Shown piece after piece: positions 12,772-21,631 of a stretch of 64,000 bases of DNA (position 1 is the first letter of the stretch; every line of letters starts with the position of its first letter). A model generated the notes under the pieces. It was not told the origin of the DNA. It saw nothing but the letters and a program-made list of their open reading frames with translations, and did not search any database. The stretch comes from Rattus norvegicus (lineage: Eukaryota; Chordata; Mammalia; Rodentia; Muridae). Location: the NCBI RefSeq assembly GCF_036323735.1, contig NC_086023.1:13483501-13547500 (forward strand). The letters are read 5' to 3'. The translations under genes and the position numbers were made by a program.

Positions 12772-13873
12772 ATAATTTCTTGGTTTTTCTTAGTTGTAGT
12801 TTTCCCCTTTGTGTTGGACTTTTCCTTCTATCATCCCTTATATGCCTAGTTTAGTGGAAAGATATTGTGTAAGTTTGATTTTGTCATGGAATATATCAGT
12901 TTCTCCACCTATGTTAATTGAGAATTTTCCTGGGTATAGTAGCCTGGGCTGGCATTTTTGTTCTCCTAAAGTCTGTATGATATCTGCCCAAGATCTTCTG
13001 GCTTTTAGAGTCTCTGTTGAGAATTCCAATGTAATTATGATAAAGGTTTAGAACCCTTTATGTCACTTGATCTTTTTCCCTTACCACTTTTAATATTCTT
13101 TCTTTGTTTTCTGCATTTTGTCTTTTGATTATTATGTGACAGGAAGAATTTCTTTTCTGGTCCAATCTATTTGGCGTTCTGTGGGCTTCTTATATGTCTA
13201 TCGGCATCTCTTTCTTTAGGTTAGGGAAGTTTTCTTCTATAATTTTGTTGAAAATGTTTACTGTACCTTTGAGTTGAGAATCTTCACTCTCTTCTATACC
13301 TGTTATTTTTAAGTTTGGTCTTTTTATTTTGTCCTGAATTTTCTGGATGTTTTGGGCTAGGAGCTTTTTTCTTTTTGTATTTTCTTTGTCTATTGTGTCA
13401 AGATCTTCTATGGTATCTTCTGCACCTGAGATTCTCTCTTCTATCTCTTGTATTCTGTTGGTGAGGCTTGCATGTGTGACTCCTGATCTCTTTCCTAGGT
13501 TATCTATCTCCACGGATGTCTCCCGTTTTGATTTCTTTAATGTTTCTGTTTCCATTTTTAGATCCTGCGTGGTTTTATTCAATTCTTTACCTGTTTGATT
13601 GTGTTTTCCTATATTTCTTTAAGGGATTTATGTGTTTCCTCTTTAAGTGCCTCTACCTATTTACCTGTGTTCTCCTGTATTTCTTAAGGGAATTATTTAT
13701 GTCCTCCTTAAGGTCTTCTATCATCTTTGTGAGATGGGATTTTAAATCAGAATATTGCTTTTCAGGTGTGTTAGGTTATCCAAGCCTTGCTGTGGTGAAG
13801 GAACTGGGTTCTGATGTTGTTAAGTGCCCTTGGTTTCTGTTACTTATGTTGTTGTGTTTGCCTCTCATCATCT
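12772..13873 (-). pseudogene. L1 ORF1 pseudogene, copy B
   Basis: The longest fragment (13190-13582) covers the end of the coiled coil and the start of the RNA-binding domain, including SLTNRIQEIEERISGAEDTI. A C-terminal piece at 12838-13029 includes QPRLLYPGKFSINIGGET. The ancestral start is inferred near 13873 from position and the remains of the opening peptide. The usual ORF1 stop is mutated, because the terminal lysine-rich codons run on without the expected TAA. It is disabled by frameshifts. Confidence 0.85.
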
Positions 13874-14157
13874 GGTTATCTCTGGTGTTAACTGACCTTT
13901 ATGTCTCTGACTGATGTGTGTCCCTCCTGTGAACCTGGTTCTGTTCAGCCTCCTTGAATTAGACTGTGTCTGGGTGTGGGAGGGTGTCTAGAGCATCTGA
14001 TCTGTGAGCCTGGCTGTATCAGAACTCCTAGAGGTCAAGTTTTTACTGGGTGTAGGTAGGTGCAGAGCGAGGACAGTGGCCAGGGTAAGGGGTTGAGCAC
14101 AGCATCAGCTCCAGGGCACAGATGTGAACCAGAAAGAGGGTCCGTTTGTTTCTTATT

Positions 14158-14299
14158 AGGTAGCCATGGTGTTGAGATATCTTGGGTCTAGCTTCCCTAT
14201 CATTTCTAGAAGACACAACTTCAAAGCAGACTTCCTGATCCCCTGATTCATAAAATATTTCTGCTACTTCTTCCATGATGTTTCCTGAACCATAGGTAT
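14158..14299 (-). mobile_element. Lx-type 3'-UTR repeat, middle part
   Basis: This continues the host repeat interrupted by L1 copy B at 7831. The sequence (aggtagccatggtgttgaga onward) matches what should follow in the same antisense Lx-type 3' UTR. It ends at the 9-bp motif cataggtat (14291-14299), where the LTR element at 14300 begins. Confidence 0.6.
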
Positions 14300-15183
14300 T
14301 GTGGTTTACCCTGGAGTTATCTGTATTTTGATGCTAATTCCACTGCCCCTAGGACAGCTAGCTAGTCTCGTACTCAGGACTCAGGTGATTTCAGATCCTT
14401 CAGGTTTTCAGAACCTTCTCCCCACTGAATTTGTAAAATACAGGTGAGGGACAGGTACAGGATAGAAGGAGGCCTGTCATTGGAGGAGAAGGAAGGATGG
14501 GTGGGAGAGAAGTTTGAAGGAAGAGGAGGAGACGAGAAAGGAAAGGAAGAGACAGGAGAGAGAAGGCGAGAAGCCATGACAGGTGACGTTCAGATTCCGC
14601 TGTGTATTTACAGGTTGTTATTAATGTTCTTAAGGGATGGATGGTACTGGGCTCTGTATAATTGGTGGGCAATTATATCTTACCAATTGGATCAAAGATC
14701 ATTGTGTTGTATGTTCTTTCATGTGTAGATTTAAGTGTAATGGAGTGTGGGGCGACTAGTCTGGGCCACCATGGAATTGGAATGTTTGCTTCTGGCAAGA
14801 TATCCAGCAGATATCTTGGGGCACTGCGGTGCCAGACCTAGTAGGGGATAAAAGACAACCATATTTTTTTATTTTTTATATTTTTACAACAACAGATGGC
14901 GCCCATTAATGTTCTTAAGGGATGGATGGTACTGGGCTTTGTATGTTTAGGTGGGCAATTATATCTTATCAATTGGATCTACGGTTATTGTGTTGTGTGT
15001 TCTTTTATGTGATGGTTTGAGTATAGTCAAGTGTGCAGTGGCTGGAGACACTGGGCTGCCGCTGTGGAGTTGGGATGTGTTTCCACCAACATATCTAGCA
15101 GGTATCTTGGGTCACTGCGGTGCTAGACCTAGCAGGATAAAAGACAACCATACTTTTTTATTTATTATAGTTTTACAACAACA
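14300..15183 (+). mobile_element. ERVK-like LTR remnant: one LTR, PBS-like scrap, partial second LTR
   Basis: The block starts TGTGG and ends AACA, and is flanked by the 9-bp direct repeat cataggtat (14291-14299 and 15184-15192). The 3' portion occurs twice: 14620-14894 matches 14905-15183 at an offset of about 285 bases with moderate divergence. The two copies are separated by gatggcgccc (14895-14904). TGGCGCCC is the start of a lysine-tRNA primer-binding site, and it sits 2 bases after an LTR-type end (acaacaaca). The simplest reading is a full 5' LTR of about 595 bp, the first bases after it, then the 3' part of the second LTR, with the internal region deleted. It resembles the rodent RMER17 group, from memory. 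A GA-rich stretch lies at 14444-14580. No viral gene remains. Confidence 0.65.
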
Positions 15184-16020
15184 CATAGGTATGGAGTTGT
15201 ATTATAGATGTTTCAGTTTTACTGTATAACTCTTATTCATGGCTACGTCCAATTTGGATAGAGAAAAAATGTTAAGAAGGAGTTCTGTGAAATCTCTGGG
15301 GACTACATATACAAATGCTTTTATAAGTGATGAAGGTGAAAATAAAAATAGCAATTTTGAATCCCAGAGTGAAAAATTGAAATTTAAGATTTCAAAGGCA
15401 ATATAAAATGTGTTTTCAATAAATGGAATATTTATCCCTTTAGAATTGAAAGGCAGAAGTTCAACTACCATATGGACATTGGTAGTTTTTAGGGTGTTGC
15501 TTGCAGGATATTTTGTCAAGGAAACATAAAAGGGAAAATGCCCAAACACTCAAAAGGGGGAAAGCAGAGAGTTAAGGCAGATGTGGTATATTCGAGGAGT
15601 ATTATCTCTCAGGACAGGCTCTTCTGAAGGAAATAAGTCACATCATGGAAGCAACAGTAGGGAAAGAAGAATGCCCAAGTGTAGAACTTGGGAGAACTGG
15701 CAGTGTTCCCACCCTCCAGTTTTTTTACTACTCATCTGGAAGCACTGATGTGTTTTTGCCTCATAAACTTCTTCAAAAGCCATGCGGGTATCTGAGAAGA
15801 AATAAAAGGTATGAATCAGCCATAATTATGTAGAAATAGAATTCTCTCTCAAAATTCAGTTTGTCTTAGGCAACAGCAAAGGGGTGCGACTGTCATGGTG
15901 AACCTTGTTATCTAAGTATACAGGCAGGAGGCATTCGCAACATGCTGCACAAAGAACCTGGCATTTTCTGAAACCACCATCAAGGGGAAGATGAAGCATA
16001 GGAGACAAGCCAGGATCAGG
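15184..16020. other. Tail of Lx-type repeat, then unique DNA
   Basis: The first few dozen bases (ggagttgtattatagatg and on) look like the resumption of the Lx-type host repeat after the LTR insertion. From about 15250 to 16020 I recognise no gene or repeat. Confidence 0.4.
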
Positions 16021-16342
16021 AGATCTACAGGAACATATAAACAAACTATAGTAGGTACCATGATAAAATAACTGAAAGAAACGATGTAAGGAATGGACAT
16101 ATTTTGGCTTATGGTTTGAGAAAACACAGTGAAGCCCTTCACAGAAGGTGTCACAATGTGAAAATGAAACTGTTTCAGGAAAAAGAATGACTAATCAGGA
16201 AATAATCCAGAAGGAAGGCCATCTTCCAGCAACTCATTTCTTTCCATGAAGCCCCACCTCCTAATGATCCCACAACCTTCTGGGGACTAATTGTTTAGGC
16301 ACACAAGCCTATGGTAGACATTTCACTTCCAAGCCATAACAC
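16021..16342 (-). mobile_element. MaLR-type LTR, antisense, 5' and body portions
   Basis: On the minus strand it starts TGTTATGGCTTGGAAGTGAA and runs through the typical MaLR blocks (CCCCAG...GGTTGTG, then AGGAGGTGGGGCTTC). These match a common rodent MaLR consensus as remembered. The 3' half is degraded. Subfamily not assigned. Confidence 0.6.
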
Positions 16343-18188
16343 AAATGAAATTAAGTTTTCAGGATAGACACTCCCCTTGTCAATAGCAACCACTTGTTTA
16401 TTCTATTTCTTTTGGAAGAACTAAACAATGTGGTAAGCATATACCATTGGCTGGAAAGTCTTTAGTACATTTTGCAAAGTAACTTGTCTTTTGAGAAGCA
16501 AAATGGTGGTATTTGTGTCAAGAGTGACATGGACTGCCTGTCTAGAAGCTGCCTGACTGCCCAGTGTTATTATGGCTTACACAAGTCTGGCAACAGATAT
16601 ATACAAGGTGCTTCCTTTGATTTATCATGTCAAAAGCAAGAGAGGTCCTTAGTCTACTGAAAGTCTGATGGAAAGAACAGACATTAAAGTGAGAGTTATT
16701 ATCAGACATAAATTCAGTCTACCAGGTTTGTGGGAGGATTTTTATTTATGGTTTTGTTTTCTATATTTTATTACTGTCCTATGCTTACCTTAAGAAGGGT
16801 TCACGTGATCTCATCTACAACTACATACTGAAGTAGCTTCCTCAGGAGCTTATGGCATCGCCCACAATGTAGCCGAATTCTACCAAAAATACATAAAGCA
16901 GAATCATCAGGAAAGAGAACCATGTTCTCTCTAATTGTATCCTAACTGCTCACCACTTGGCAGAATATTCCATTGCTGGTCTTGTAGCCTGAGATATACA
17001 CTTTTATCTTTGATTCAGATGGCATAACTGAGCCAATCAAATGTTATAAACTATATGACTTAGAAAATGTGGTTTTTAATTCATCTCTCAATAGACACAT
17101 TATTGAGTCAAATATTCTTTATGAAATTCTCTCATAAGGATTACTCATCACGGAAATACTATTACCCCCTTTTCTAATAGATGATTATTCCAATGGTTGT
17201 TTAAGCAGATGTCATCAATCTGATGGGCAGATTGTCATGCCATGAATTACTTTACATAAAAAATGCAGAATTGTATTGGCAAATTACCTTCTGATTCAAT
17301 AAAACTGACATGGTAGTTAAGACATAAAATGAACTTAACTGACCTTTTAACATTAGAAAATACACTTTAGCAGGAATAGTGGTTGGAAACATGAGCATTT
17401 CTTCTAACAGATAATGATTGTGGGACCATTGTCTTTCCTCAGAAGACAGTTGCCAGAATCTTCTGTTCCTTTGATTCAGCTCTTTCCCTGACCTTGGGAA
17501 CTGATACACTTGATAGGACTCTTGGTTTTACAAAAGAATATATCCTTTTGGCACAAGTCAGAGATGTGAATTAAATAAGCAAGCATCTCAGATGTAGTCC
17601 TTATCTCCAAATCATAAAGAAACAAGTAATGTGATGACATCATCTTGATTGTTAGTCTCTCAGATCACATCCAGAGAAAAATGGAAGTAAAAGTGCTGAA
17701 AAGTAAATAAAATAAAATAAATATTTTTAAAAACATAAAGTATTAAGAGTTATAGATAGAGACTATGGAGAAAACTCAGCTTGACCATCATGTACCTCCC
17801 CAACAGATATTAAGCTGAACCCTAGAGTCAAAGACCAGTTCCATGGAACTTGGTTTCTTCTGCAATTATTTCAACTCCCCCAAGAGGTAGTAAACTCTCC
17901 TGAGGCGGTCATGTCATTCTCCCAACACTGAGTACCTTTCCTTGTATCAGAAAGTGCAAGTCCCCATCCCAGGACCCACTAACTTGGGTTCTAAGAAAGA
18001 TATATTTGAATTGATAAAAAGGTGCTATAAAATGCTCTCTGCATTAAATAGCATTAGGGAAGTGAATTACTTATGAGTTCTCCATGCCCCAAAATATAAA
18101 TTAATGTCCCAGCCTAAGATACTACATCATTTATAAATACTGGTGGAGGATGGATAAACCATTGCAATGTGTTTCCTAAGAATGTCAT

Positions 18189-18189
<1 letters not shown>
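16343..18189. other. Unique non-coding DNA
   Basis: About 1.85 kb with no recognisable coding, RNA or interspersed-repeat signature. There is an A/T-rich simple stretch near 17700-17740 and no long open frame. Confidence 0.5.

Positions 18190-18235
<46 letters not shown>
18190..18235. repeat. (AC)n microsatellite
   Basis: An uninterrupted AC run of about 46 bases, followed shortly by a small GA run at about 18246-18260. Confidence 0.98.
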
Positions 18236-18236
<1 letters not shown>

Positions 18237-18622
18237 TAGCTTTGAAAGAGAGAGAGAGACTAACTGTGAAATATGGCTTTGAAGGGAAAATATGCTACTG
18301 TTAAAATCTGGAAAGTCCCTTGAAGTCCCATGTGAAATTCAAGACTTGTTCCTGAACTTTGGAACCATTAGGAAGAGGCAGAACTAAGAGATGGGACCAA
18401 GAGGAAGTCTTCCATTCATTAGAGGCATGCCTTTGCTGAACCCTGGTCTTTTCCTCTTACCTTTAACTCTTTCCAGAAGTGAAGTAAAGGGTTTAATTCT
18501 ACAACATGCTCCCTGCCATGGGGTTCTGCTTTGCCACACACACACAAAAGCAATGGTGCCAACCAACTATGAACTTGAACAGGAATCCCAATGAACCTTC
18601 CCTTTATAAGCTGATTTTTCTC

Positions 18623-18830
18623 AAGGATGGTGGTGGTGTACACCTTTAATCCCAGTACCTGGGAGGCAGAGGCAGGCAGATCTCTGTGAGTTCAAGGCCA
18701 GCCTGGACTACAGAAAGAGTTCAAGGCTAGCCTGGACTACAGAAAGAGTTCCAGGACAGCCAGGGATACTCAAGGACACCTTGTCTTGAAAAAATGAAAA
18801 TAAGAAACAAACAAACAAACAAACAAAGGA
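18623..18830 (+). mobile_element. B1 SINE with internal 30-bp tandem duplication
   Basis: A 7SL-derived B1: cacctttaatcccag near the head, then the gaggcaggcagatctctg block and ttccaggacagccaggg, ending in an (AAAC)n tail. The segment starting ttcaaggccagcctggact (18691-18720) is repeated immediately at 18721-18750 with one mismatch (c/t). The copy is therefore about 30 bases longer than an ordinary B1. No clear TSD. Confidence 0.92.
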
Positions 18831-18954
18831 CAGAAAGATAAAAAAATAAAAGAAACCCCTAACCTTGTATTAATAAACATCAGAAGGTATGGCCCCATTT
18901 GCCACAGTCTATTTGGACAAAAATAACAAAAATGCTACCCATTGAGTATTTTAT

Positions 18955-19255
18955 GTAGAAATATTTTTTTTTACAATTCTAGATCCTGTGATATGTGAGA
19001 TCAAGGCAGGTTTAGTGTCTGAGGAGTCATTTCTTGATTTCACATAGTGTATCTCCTTCCTGTGACCTCACAATGTAAAAGGAAGAGAACTTCTTGGAGC
19101 CTCTTTATGTAGCACTAATTAAATTCAAGAAGGTTCCACTCTCATGACATAATCACTTTACAAAGCTTCCTACCCCTCTTGAAGGTCATCACACTGGGAT
19201 TAAGATTTCAACACATGATCTGCAGGAGACAAGCATTCAGCCCGTGACATCAAGT
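18955..19255 (-). mobile_element. MLT1-like MaLR LTR, antisense
   Basis: The minus strand reads in the order of an old mammalian MLT1-type LTR: a TGATG..GGCTGAATG start near 19252, then GTTGAAATCTTAATCCCAGT, a diverged GGAGGT-type block, GAGAGTGGAACC, and GTGAGGTCACAGGAAG. Divergence is high, consistent with an old insertion. Confidence 0.65.
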
Positions 19256-19390
19256 ATACACAGAAACAGTGTGGAGCAAGCAGCTGTATTGGTCATAGTG
19301 TTCATTTGATGGTGATCACTAAATATCCTCAAGCTCTCCGCTCCCTACATTCATGGTCAATGTGCAAGACAATGTGAGGGCTAGAAAAAT

Positions 19391-19640
19391 ACAGCTCTTT
19401 CATAGCAGAGGATGGCCGTTTTGGGCACCAATGGAAGGAGAAGCCCTTGGTCTCGCCAAGATTGGACCCCCAGTATAGGAGAATGTTGGTGGGGGGCAAG
19501 AAAGAGGGTGGATGGGGAGGGGAACACCCTTGTAGAAGAAGGGAAGGGGAAGGGATAGAGGGCTTATGTCCAGGAAATCGGGGAAAAGAATGACATTTGA
19601 AATGTAAATAAAAAAATCCAATAAAAGAAAAAAAAGAGTG
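19391..19640 (+). mobile_element. L1 3'-UTR fragment, host of copy C
   Basis: This is a severely 5'-truncated L1. The sequence from about 19400 (tagcagaggatggcc...) to the aatgtaaataaa end and A-rich tail (19600-19635) is L1 3' UTR in plus orientation. The 9-mer acagctctt at 19391-19399, just before it, recurs at 26300-26308 beyond L1 copy C. That is expected if copy C later inserted into this fragment's A-rich tail. Confidence 0.8.
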
Positions 19641-19644
19641 AGAA

Positions 19645-19673
19645 AATTCAACACCCCACACTCAGCAATGGAC
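19645..19673 (+). mobile_element. Short L1 ORF2-like scrap
   Basis: aattcaacaccccacactca and the bases after it resemble the endonuclease-coding segment at about 22125-22150 of L1 copy C (ttcaacaccccactctcatc). It is only about 29 bases long and sits between an L1 tail and a (GAAA)n run. The resemblance is suggestive rather than proven. Confidence 0.45.
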
Positions 19674-19675
19674 GA

Positions 19676-19731
<56 letters not shown>
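19674..19731. repeat. (GAAA)n microsatellite
   Basis: About 14 units of GAAA directly upstream of the L1 copy C 5' UTR. A similar run lies after its 3' end (26228-26298). Lys/Arg/Glu or Phe/Leu/Ser frames here are only translated repeat. Confidence 0.97.
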
Positions 19732-19734
19732 GGG

Positions 19735-20486
19735 TTTTTAGCGGGAGTCCCAATCTCACGCTCCCTGCCTCCAGCTCACTGCTCCCAAACCCCGTGGGAG
19801 AGAGAGAGCTCACCACCGAGACGGGTGGGCAGTCCTGAGACTGCAGAGCGGAAGAGACCACCAACACTGCCCACCCCTGCCTATATCCCTGACCCAAGAG
19901 GAAACTGTATACGACCTCTGGGTTCCCTTGGATAAGGCCACAGGAGCAGGAAATCCACTGCTTCTGAGACACTGCCGGAACCTGAAGAGACCTACTGGAT
20001 AAACAGCTCTCTGCACCCAAATCCCGTGGGAGGGAGAGCTAATCCTTCAGAGAGGCAGACACGCCTGGGAAACCAGAAGAATCTACACTCGGCCCACATC
20101 TCTGACTCCAGAGGAAAACACCAAACGCCATCTGGAACCCTGGTGCACGGAAGCTCCTGGAAAGGGCGGCACAATCTTCCTGGTTGCTGCCACCACGGAG
20201 AGCTCATAAGCAACACCACGAGCAAACTTGAGCCTCGGGACCGCAGGTAAGACCAACTTTTCTGCTGCAAGCGACCTTCCTGGTGAACTCAAGACAAAGA
20301 CACACAGGAACAGCTAAAGAACTGTAGATAGGAAAAACTACACGCCCGAAAGCAGAACACTCTGTTCCCATAACTGGCTGAAAGAAAACAGGAAAACAGG
20401 TCTACAGCACTCCTGACACACAGGCTTATAGGACAGTCTAGCCACTGTCAGAAATAGCAGAACAAAGTAACACTAGAGATAATCTA
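19735..20486 (+). promoter_or_regulatory. L1 5' UTR, copy C, GC-rich with two diverged repeats
   Basis: About 750 bases, noticeably richer in G+C and CpG than the surroundings. The motif cccaaaccccgtgggag (about 19784-19800) recurs as cccaaatcccgtgggag (20016-20032), a spacing of 232 bases, suggesting diverged monomers. Rodent L1 5' UTRs act as internal promoters. Present activity is unknown. Confidence 0.7.
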
Positions 20487-21626
20487 ATGGCAAGAGGCAA
20501 GTGCAGTAACCCAAGCAACAGAAACCAAGACTACATGGCACCATTGGAGCCCAATTCTCCCACCAAAGCGAACACGGAATATCCAAATACACCAGAAAAG
20601 CAAGATCTAGTTTCAAAATCATATTTGATCATGATGCTGGACGACTTCAAGAAAGACATGAAGAACTCCCTTAGAGAAACACAGGAAAACATAAATAAAC
20701 AAGTAGAAGCCTACAGAGAGGAATCACAAAACTCCCTGAAAGAATTCCAGGAAAACAAAAATAAACAAGTAGAAGCCTATAGAGAGGAATCACAAAAATC
20801 CCTGAAAGAATTCCAGGAAAACACAATCAAAGAATTGAAGGAATTAAAAATGGGAATAGAAGCAATCAAGAAAGAACACATGGGAACGACCCTGGATATA
20901 GAAAACCAAAGGAAGAGACAAGGAGCTGTAGATACAAGCATCACCAACAGAATACAAGAGATAGAAGACAGAATCTCAGGAGCAGAAGATTCCATAGAAA
21001 TCATCGACTTGTCAAAGAAAATGTAAAGCGGAAAAAGCTACTGGTCCAAAACATACAGGAAATCCAGGACTCAATGAGAATATCAAACCTAAGGATAAGA
21101 TGTATATAAGAGAGTGAAGACTCCCAGCTCAAAGGACCAGTAAATATCTTCAACAAAATCATAGAAGAAAACTTCCCTAACCTAAAAAAAAGAGATACCC
21201 ATAGGCATACAAGAAGCCTACAGAATTCCAAATAGATTGGACCAGAAAAGAAACACCTCCCGACACATAATAGTCAAAACACCAAACGCACAAAATAAAG
21301 AAAGAATATTAAAAGCAGTAAGGGAAAAAGGTCAAGTAACATATAAAGGGACACCTATCAGAATCACACCAGATTTTTCGCCAGAGACTATGAAAGCCAG
21401 AAGATCCTGGACAGATGTCATACAGACCCTAAGAGAACACTAATGACAGCCCAGGTTACTGTATCCTACAAAACTGTCAATTAACATAGATGGAGAAACC
21501 AAGATATTCCATGACAAAACCAAATTTACACAATATCTTTCTACAAATCCAGCACTGCAAAGGATAATAAATGGTAAAGTCCAACATAAGGAGGCAAGCT
21601 ACACCCTAGAAAAAGCAAGAAACTAA
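20487..21626 (+). pseudogene. L1 ORF1 pseudogene, copy C
   Basis: ORF1p coats L1 RNA. The frame opens at an ATG with MARGK and stays open for 179 codons. This covers the variable N-terminus and the coiled coil, including TSITNRIQEIEDRISGAEDS. A 66-bp (22-residue) tandem repeat is present: unit 1 at 20688-20753 and unit 2 at 20754-20819, the latter containing NKQVEAYREESQKSLKEFQE. A frameshift near 21015 ends the frame. More shifts follow, including an extra A in the run near 21186. The RNA-binding C-terminal part resumes at 21237-21443 (NAQNKERILKAVREKGQVTY). Stops interrupt it at 21441-21446. The ancestral stop is TAA at 21624-21626. Confidence 0.92.
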
Positions 21627-21631
21627 TCGTC

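Larger units (their letters stand above)
7823..14157 (-). mobile_element. L1 LINE copy B, near full length, defective, with TSD
   Basis: The L1 body spans 7832-14148 on the minus strand and is flanked by the exact 9-bp direct repeat tttcttatt (7823-7831 and 14149-14157). Order on the minus strand: 5' UTR (14148-13874), ORF1 (about 13873-12772), ORF2 (12761-8901), 3' UTR (8900-7832). The 3' end lacks a long pure poly(A). It seems more diverged than copies A and D, with more frameshifts in both ORFs. It sits in the same orientation as copy A, with about 400 bp of Lx-type sequence between. Confidence 0.92.

Noticed and set aside
14895..14904. A complete tRNA-Lys primer-binding site
   Set aside because: Only the first 8 bases (TGGCGCCC) match; the next bases are LTR sequence. 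It is therefore reported as a truncated scrap, not a working site.
19400..20020. A 206-codon minus-strand frame with a Phe/Leu/Ser run
   Set aside because: It runs antisense through an L1 3' UTR, a (GAAA)n run and an L1 5' UTR, so it has no independent support.
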